DNA of 60,553 nt from JAIOPA01 sp046076045 (GTDB lineage: Bacteria; Eisenbacteria; RBG-16-71-46), in contig JBJTRI010000042.1 of NCBI GenBank assembly GCA_046076045.1, forward strand, positions 1 to 60,553. The letters are read 5' to 3'. The translations under genes were made by a program, and so were the position numbers. Positions 57,785 to 60,553 of the stretch are shown here, piece by piece. Under the pieces are notes generated by a model. That model saw only the letters and a list, made by a program, of their open reading frames with translations. It searched no databases and had not been told where the DNA came from. Position 1 is the first letter of the stretch, and each line of letters begins with the position of its first letter.

Positions 57785-59023
57785 ATGACGCCGGACACCA
57801 TGATCGCCCTGCTCTTCCAGTCGCTCTGCACCCTCGCGCTCTCGGCCGTGCACCTCGGGCTCTGGCGCCAGCGCCGCCAACCGTTCCATGCCATCTGGGC
57901 GGGAGCGTGGGCGCTCTACGCCGTCCGGCTGGCGCTCATCGCCGGCTTCATGGAGCACCGCGAGCTGGTGTGGTTGTTCGTGCACCAGGTCGTCACGCTG
58001 TGGACCGGACTGCTGCTGCTGTGGGCGGCGTGGCAGTACGCGCTGCACGGCCGCTGGCGCCGCGCGTTCCTGCTCGCGCCCCTCGCGGCGGCCGGGTGGG
58101 CGTGGTTCGCGGTCTTCGTCATGCACGACATGGCGGTCGCGGGCCTGTCGTCGGCCGTGCTGCTCTCGGGCGTCACACTCGCCACCGCGTTCGTGTTCTG
58201 GCGCCGCGACCGCCAGTCGCCGTCGGTCGGAGCGCGCGTACTCACGTGGGCGTTCCTGTTCTGGGGTCTGCACCACCTCGACTACCCGCTCCTGCGCTCG
58301 CAGGGCTCGGGCGTGCTGATCGGCGTGTTCATGGACATGACGCTCATCGCCATCGTGGCCGTCGGCACGTTGGCGCTGGTGCTGGGCGAGGAGCGCGTCG
58401 CGCTCGAGCGCCGCAGCGCGCAGCTCGAGGAGCTCTCGGCGCAGTTGCTGCGCGCGCAGGAGGAGGAGCGCCGCCGCATCGCGCGCGAGCTGCACGACGA
58501 GGCCGGCCAGACGCTCACCGCACTCAAGATCGAACTCGACCTCGAGGGTCGGCGTGACGCCAGTGCGCGCGTCGCCGAGGTGCTGCGTCAGGTGCGCGAC
58601 GTGAGCGAGTTGCTGCGCCCGCGCGCGCTCGACGACCTGGGGCTCGCGCCTGCACTGCGCGTCATGGCCGAGGACTTCTCGCGCCGCACGCGCATCCCGG
58701 TCGAGATCGCCGCAGCCGAGGACGGACGCTGGCCGCCCGAGACCGCGCTCGCGTTGTTCCGTGTCGCGCAGGAGGCGCTCACCAACGTGGCGCGCCACTC
58801 GGGTGCGGCGCGTGCGTGGCTGCGGCTCGAACGCGACGTCGCCGGCGCGCGCCTGGTGGTCGAGGACGACGGGCGCGGATTCGGCGACGACCTCACGCCG
58901 CACCTCGGGTTGCTCGGCATGCGCGAGCGGCTCGCGGGCGCGGGCGGCACGCTGGTGGTGGGCCGCGCCCCGCACGGCGGGGTGCGCATCGAGGCGCGCG
59001 TGCCGGTCGAGGCGTCGTCGTGA
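57785..59023 (+). CDS. NarX-type sensor histidine kinase
   Basis: A 412-residue membrane histidine kinase. About six to seven hydrophobic helices (residues 1-200) form an unrecognised membrane sensor rich in Trp and His. A HisKA_3 domain follows, with phospho-acceptor His237 in 'RRRIARELHDEAGQTLTALK', then a HATPase with 'RVAQEALTNVARHSGA' and 'DDGRGFGDDL...GLLGMRERL'. This is the class that pairs with NarL/LuxR-type regulators, and its stop overlaps such a regulator by four bases. ATG 57785 follows GGAGGGGG. Signal unknown. Confidence 0.9.
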   Translation: MTPDTMIALLFQSLCTLALSAVHLGLWRQRRQPFHAIWAGAWALYAVRLALIAGFMEHRELVWLFVHQVVTLWTGLLLLWAAWQYALHGRWRRAFLLAPLAAAGWAWFAVFVMHDMAVAGLSSAVLLSGVTLATAFVFWRRDRQSPSVGARVLTWAFLFWGLHHLDYPLLRSQGSGVLIGVFMDMTLIAIVAVGTLALVLGEERVALERRSAQLEELSAQLLRAQEEERRRIARELHDEAGQTLTALKIELDLEGRRDASARVAEVLRQVRDVSELLRPRALDDLGLAPALRVMAEDFSRRTRIPVEIAAAEDGRWPPETALALFRVAQEALTNVARHSGAARAWLRLERDVAGARLVVEDDGRGFGDDLTPHLGLLGMRERLAGAGGTLVVGRAPHGGVRIEARVPVEASS

Positions 59024-59667
59024 GCGCGCCGCTGCGCGTGCTGCTCGCCGACGACCACGCGCTCGTGCGCGCGGGCGTGCGGCGCGTGCTCGAGTCCGTG
59101 CCCGGTGTCGAGGTGGTGGGCGAGACCGCGCGCGGCGACGAGACGCTCGCGCGCCTCACCGAGCTGCAGCCCGACCTGCTCATCCTCGACCTCAACATGC
59201 CGGGGGGCGATGGGTTCGACGTGCTGCGTTCGGCTCGCGACACCGCGGGTGGCACGCGCATCCTGGTCCTCACGCTGCACGTGCAGAGCGAATACGTGCA
59301 GCGCGCGGTGCGCGAGGGCGCCGACGGCTACCTGTACAAGGACCTCGCGGTCGAGGAACTGCCCGCGGCCATCGCCTCGGTCATGGGTGGCCGCCCGTGG
59401 TATTCGGCACCGGCGCGGGAGGCGCTCGAGAGCGCCGCGTCCGCGACCACCGCCAGTCCGATCGCCACACTCACCGCGCGCGAGCGCGAGGTGCTGATCG
59501 GCATCGCGCGCGGCCTCACCTCGAAGGAGATCGCGGCCGAGTTCGACATCTCGACGCGCACCGTCGAGACCCATCGCGCCGCCCTCATGCGCAAGCTCGA
59601 CGTGCGCTCGATCGCGTTGCTCACCCAGCTCGCCATCCGCGAGGGGCTGGTCGAGGGCCCGCGCTGA
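59020..59667 (+). CDS. NarL/LuxR-family response regulator
   Basis: A 215-residue response regulator. Receiver domain with phospho-acceptor Asp57 in 'LILDLNMPGGDGFDVL', Lys107 in LYKD and the switch Thr in LTLH. The LuxR DNA-binding domain (about 150-210) has 'LTAREREVLIGIARGLTSKE' and 'FDISTRTVETHRAALMRKLD'. GTG 59020 overlaps the kinase stop, so the two form one operon and one phosphorelay. Targets unknown; the genes immediately around it give no hint. Confidence 0.92.
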   Translation: MSAPLRVLLADDHALVRAGVRRVLESVPGVEVVGETARGDETLARLTELQPDLLILDLNMPGGDGFDVLRSARDTAGGTRILVLTLHVQSEYVQRAVREGADGYLYKDLAVEELPAAIASVMGGRPWYSAPAREALESAASATTASPIATLTAREREVLIGIARGLTSKEIAAEFDISTRTVETHRAALMRKLDVRSIALLTQLAIREGLVEGPR

Positions 59668-59735
59668 CCGCGACCCGCGACCACGCTCGGTCGGCCGTTC
59701 ACCCCACCGGTTTCGGGCCCGCGGCCCGTGCATCC

Positions 59736-59750
59736 CGCACGAATCGTGCG
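59736..59750. terminator. short hairpin after the response regulator gene
   Basis: CGCACGA and TCGTGCG flank one base. About 70 nt after the stop at 59667; weak as a terminator. Confidence 0.3.
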
Positions 59751-59911
59751 CCGACCTGTCCGGGAACCGATAGGGATGGGCCCGTCCGCGCCCGGTCCGG
59801 CCACGGTCCTTGCGCCCGCGTTCCGGCCGCTGTCACACTCGCGGTGACGACGCACCCCTCCGGGTGCCGCTTCCGTTCCCTCTCCCCGATCGCGCCCGCC
59901 GGACCTCGCGC

Positions 59912-60553
59912 ATGAACCGTCGACTCACCCTCCTGTTCGCGCTCCTGCTCACGGTCGTCGCCGCGCCCCACGCGCGCGCCGCGGCCGGCATGGGGCTGCG
60001 CTGGGGTTCGTGCGAGGGCACCTCGAACCGCAACTTCGCGTGCGACCGCGCCACCGGGAAGGAACTGCTCGTCGGCTCGTTCTCGCCGCCGGCCGGCATC
60101 AGCGAGCTCACCGGCATCGAGGTGTACATGCGCATCACCTCGTCCGACGCCACCGTGCCCGCGTGGTGGCGCATGGCCGAGTCCGGCGCGTGTCGCCAGC
60201 GTTCCATCGCGGTGCAGCTCGACGTCGCGGACGAGATGGAGTGCGACGACCCGTGGGAGGGTCGCGCCATGGGCGGCATCGCGCGCTTCCGCCCGGGTAG
60301 CAACGGTCTCGACGTGGTGCTCGGCATCGCGATCCCGCAGGAGGCCAAGCGCGCGCTGCAGTCAGGCCAGCGCTACGCGGCGTTCAAGCTGCACATCGAC
60401 CACCAGCGCTCCACCGGCCCGGGCTCGTGCGAGGGTTGCACGCAGCCGGTGTGCATCGTGTGGGAGCGACTCGTGATCGCGCAGGCCACGCGGCCCGACC
60501 CGGCCACCAAGGTGTCGCGCCCGCGCACGACCGAGGTCACCAGCGGCCTGCCC
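59912..60553 (+). CDS. secreted Cys-containing protein, 3-prime end missing
   Basis: The frame is open to the end of the window (214 codons shown). ATG 59912 opens a signal peptide (MNRRLTLLFALLLTVVAAPH, cleavage near residue 25). The mature part has Cys pairs spaced as in exported proteins ('GSCEGTSNRNFACD', 'GSCEGCTQPVC') and a beta-rich core ('GIEVYMRITSSDATVPAWWR', 'LDVVLGIAIPQEAKR'). No family is recognised. No clear Shine-Dalgarno is seen before the ATG. The stop lies beyond 60553. Confidence 0.7.
   Translation, partial: MNRRLTLLFALLLTVVAAPHARAAAGMGLRWGSCEGTSNRNFACDRATGKELLVGSFSPPAGISELTGIEVYMRITSSDATVPAWWRMAESGACRQRSIAVQLDVADEMECDDPWEGRAMGGIARFRPGSNGLDVVLGIAIPQEAKRALQSGQRYAAFKLHIDHQRSTGPGSCEGCTQPVCIVWERLVIAQATRPDPATKVSRPRTTEVTSGLP

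Overview
The window is uniformly very GC-rich DNA (apart from a few short AT-richer intergenic pockets) from a Gram-negative bacterium. Evidence for the cell type is direct: lipoproteins with lipoboxes, an OmpA/OmpW-like barrel protein, a porin with a coiled-coil N-terminus, and a giant secreted protein that ends in a FlgD-like/type A sorting domain of the kind used by FCB-superphylum bacteria. The mix of FlgD-like sorting domain, DUF4114-like secreted protein with a 'TTWGSLKQHFR' tail, tricorn-type protease and S9 peptidase suggests a Candidatus Eisenbacteria-like or related FCB lineage. That placement is inference. I saw no rRNA, tRNA, CRISPR array, transposase or phage gene.

Layout. 1-2.5 kb: a lipoprotein with FN3-like repeats behind a repeated leader element. 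2.5-5.5 kb (minus): DinB-like protein, a lipoprotein, an Eis-type acetyltransferase and a doubly disrupted thioesterase. 5.7-8 kb (plus): a barrel protein and two small unknowns. 8-10 kb (minus): WecA/MraY-like phosphosugar transferase and a GT2 glycosyltransferase. 10.4-15.2 kb: Mut7-C protein, Tat-exported nitroreductase, and the TldD/TldE pair. 15.4-18.6 kb: TetR regulator and a P1B-4 metal ATPase. 18.6-23.4 kb: LamG-like secreted protein, arginase, S9 peptidase, minisatellites and a small exported protein. 23.6-28.6 kb (minus): a photolyase-deacetylase-HhH operon and a GT39/alkyltransferase pair. 28.8-35.4 kb: a lipoprotein and a 1833-residue secreted protein sharing one perfect bidirectional terminator. 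35.6-41.5 kb (minus): PfkA, YceI-TPR, a pseudouridine synthase, a secreted protein and acetyl-CoA synthetase. 41.6-48.5 kb: SWIM-SNF2 helicase and tricorn-like protease, convergent. 48.6-52.1 kb (plus): a HEAT-repeat/HD-GYP gene pair behind a repeat leader. 53.8-57.3 kb (minus): an ApbE-porin-FMN protein-4TM operon with a palindromic operator. 57.5-59.7 kb (plus): a NarX/NarL-like two-component system behind a third repeat leader. The window ends inside a secreted Cys-containing protein.

How genes work together. The 53.8-57.3 kb operon carries an extracytoplasmic flavin carrier, the ApbE enzyme that would attach its FMN, a porin and a His-containing four-helix membrane protein, which looks like a small periplasmic electron-transfer module, possibly iron-linked. 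The 48.8-52.1 kb pair shares a recognisably similar N-terminal domain in both proteins, one followed by HEAT repeats and the other by an HD-GYP domain with a non-canonical GYP motif. TldD/TldE form the usual metalloprotease pair. Gene pairs are tightly packed with many 4-nt ATGA/GTGA overlaps.

Regulatory grammar. At least six genes have a TAnnnT hexamer ending 6-7 nt before the ATG with no Shine-Dalgarno between, which predicts widespread leaderless transcription. Others have the same hexamer plus a GGAG-type ribosome site. Three gene leaders share a 19-nt arm (CTCAACAATCTTCGCCGCA), two of them as long inverted repeats; I consider this element the most promising undescribed structure here.
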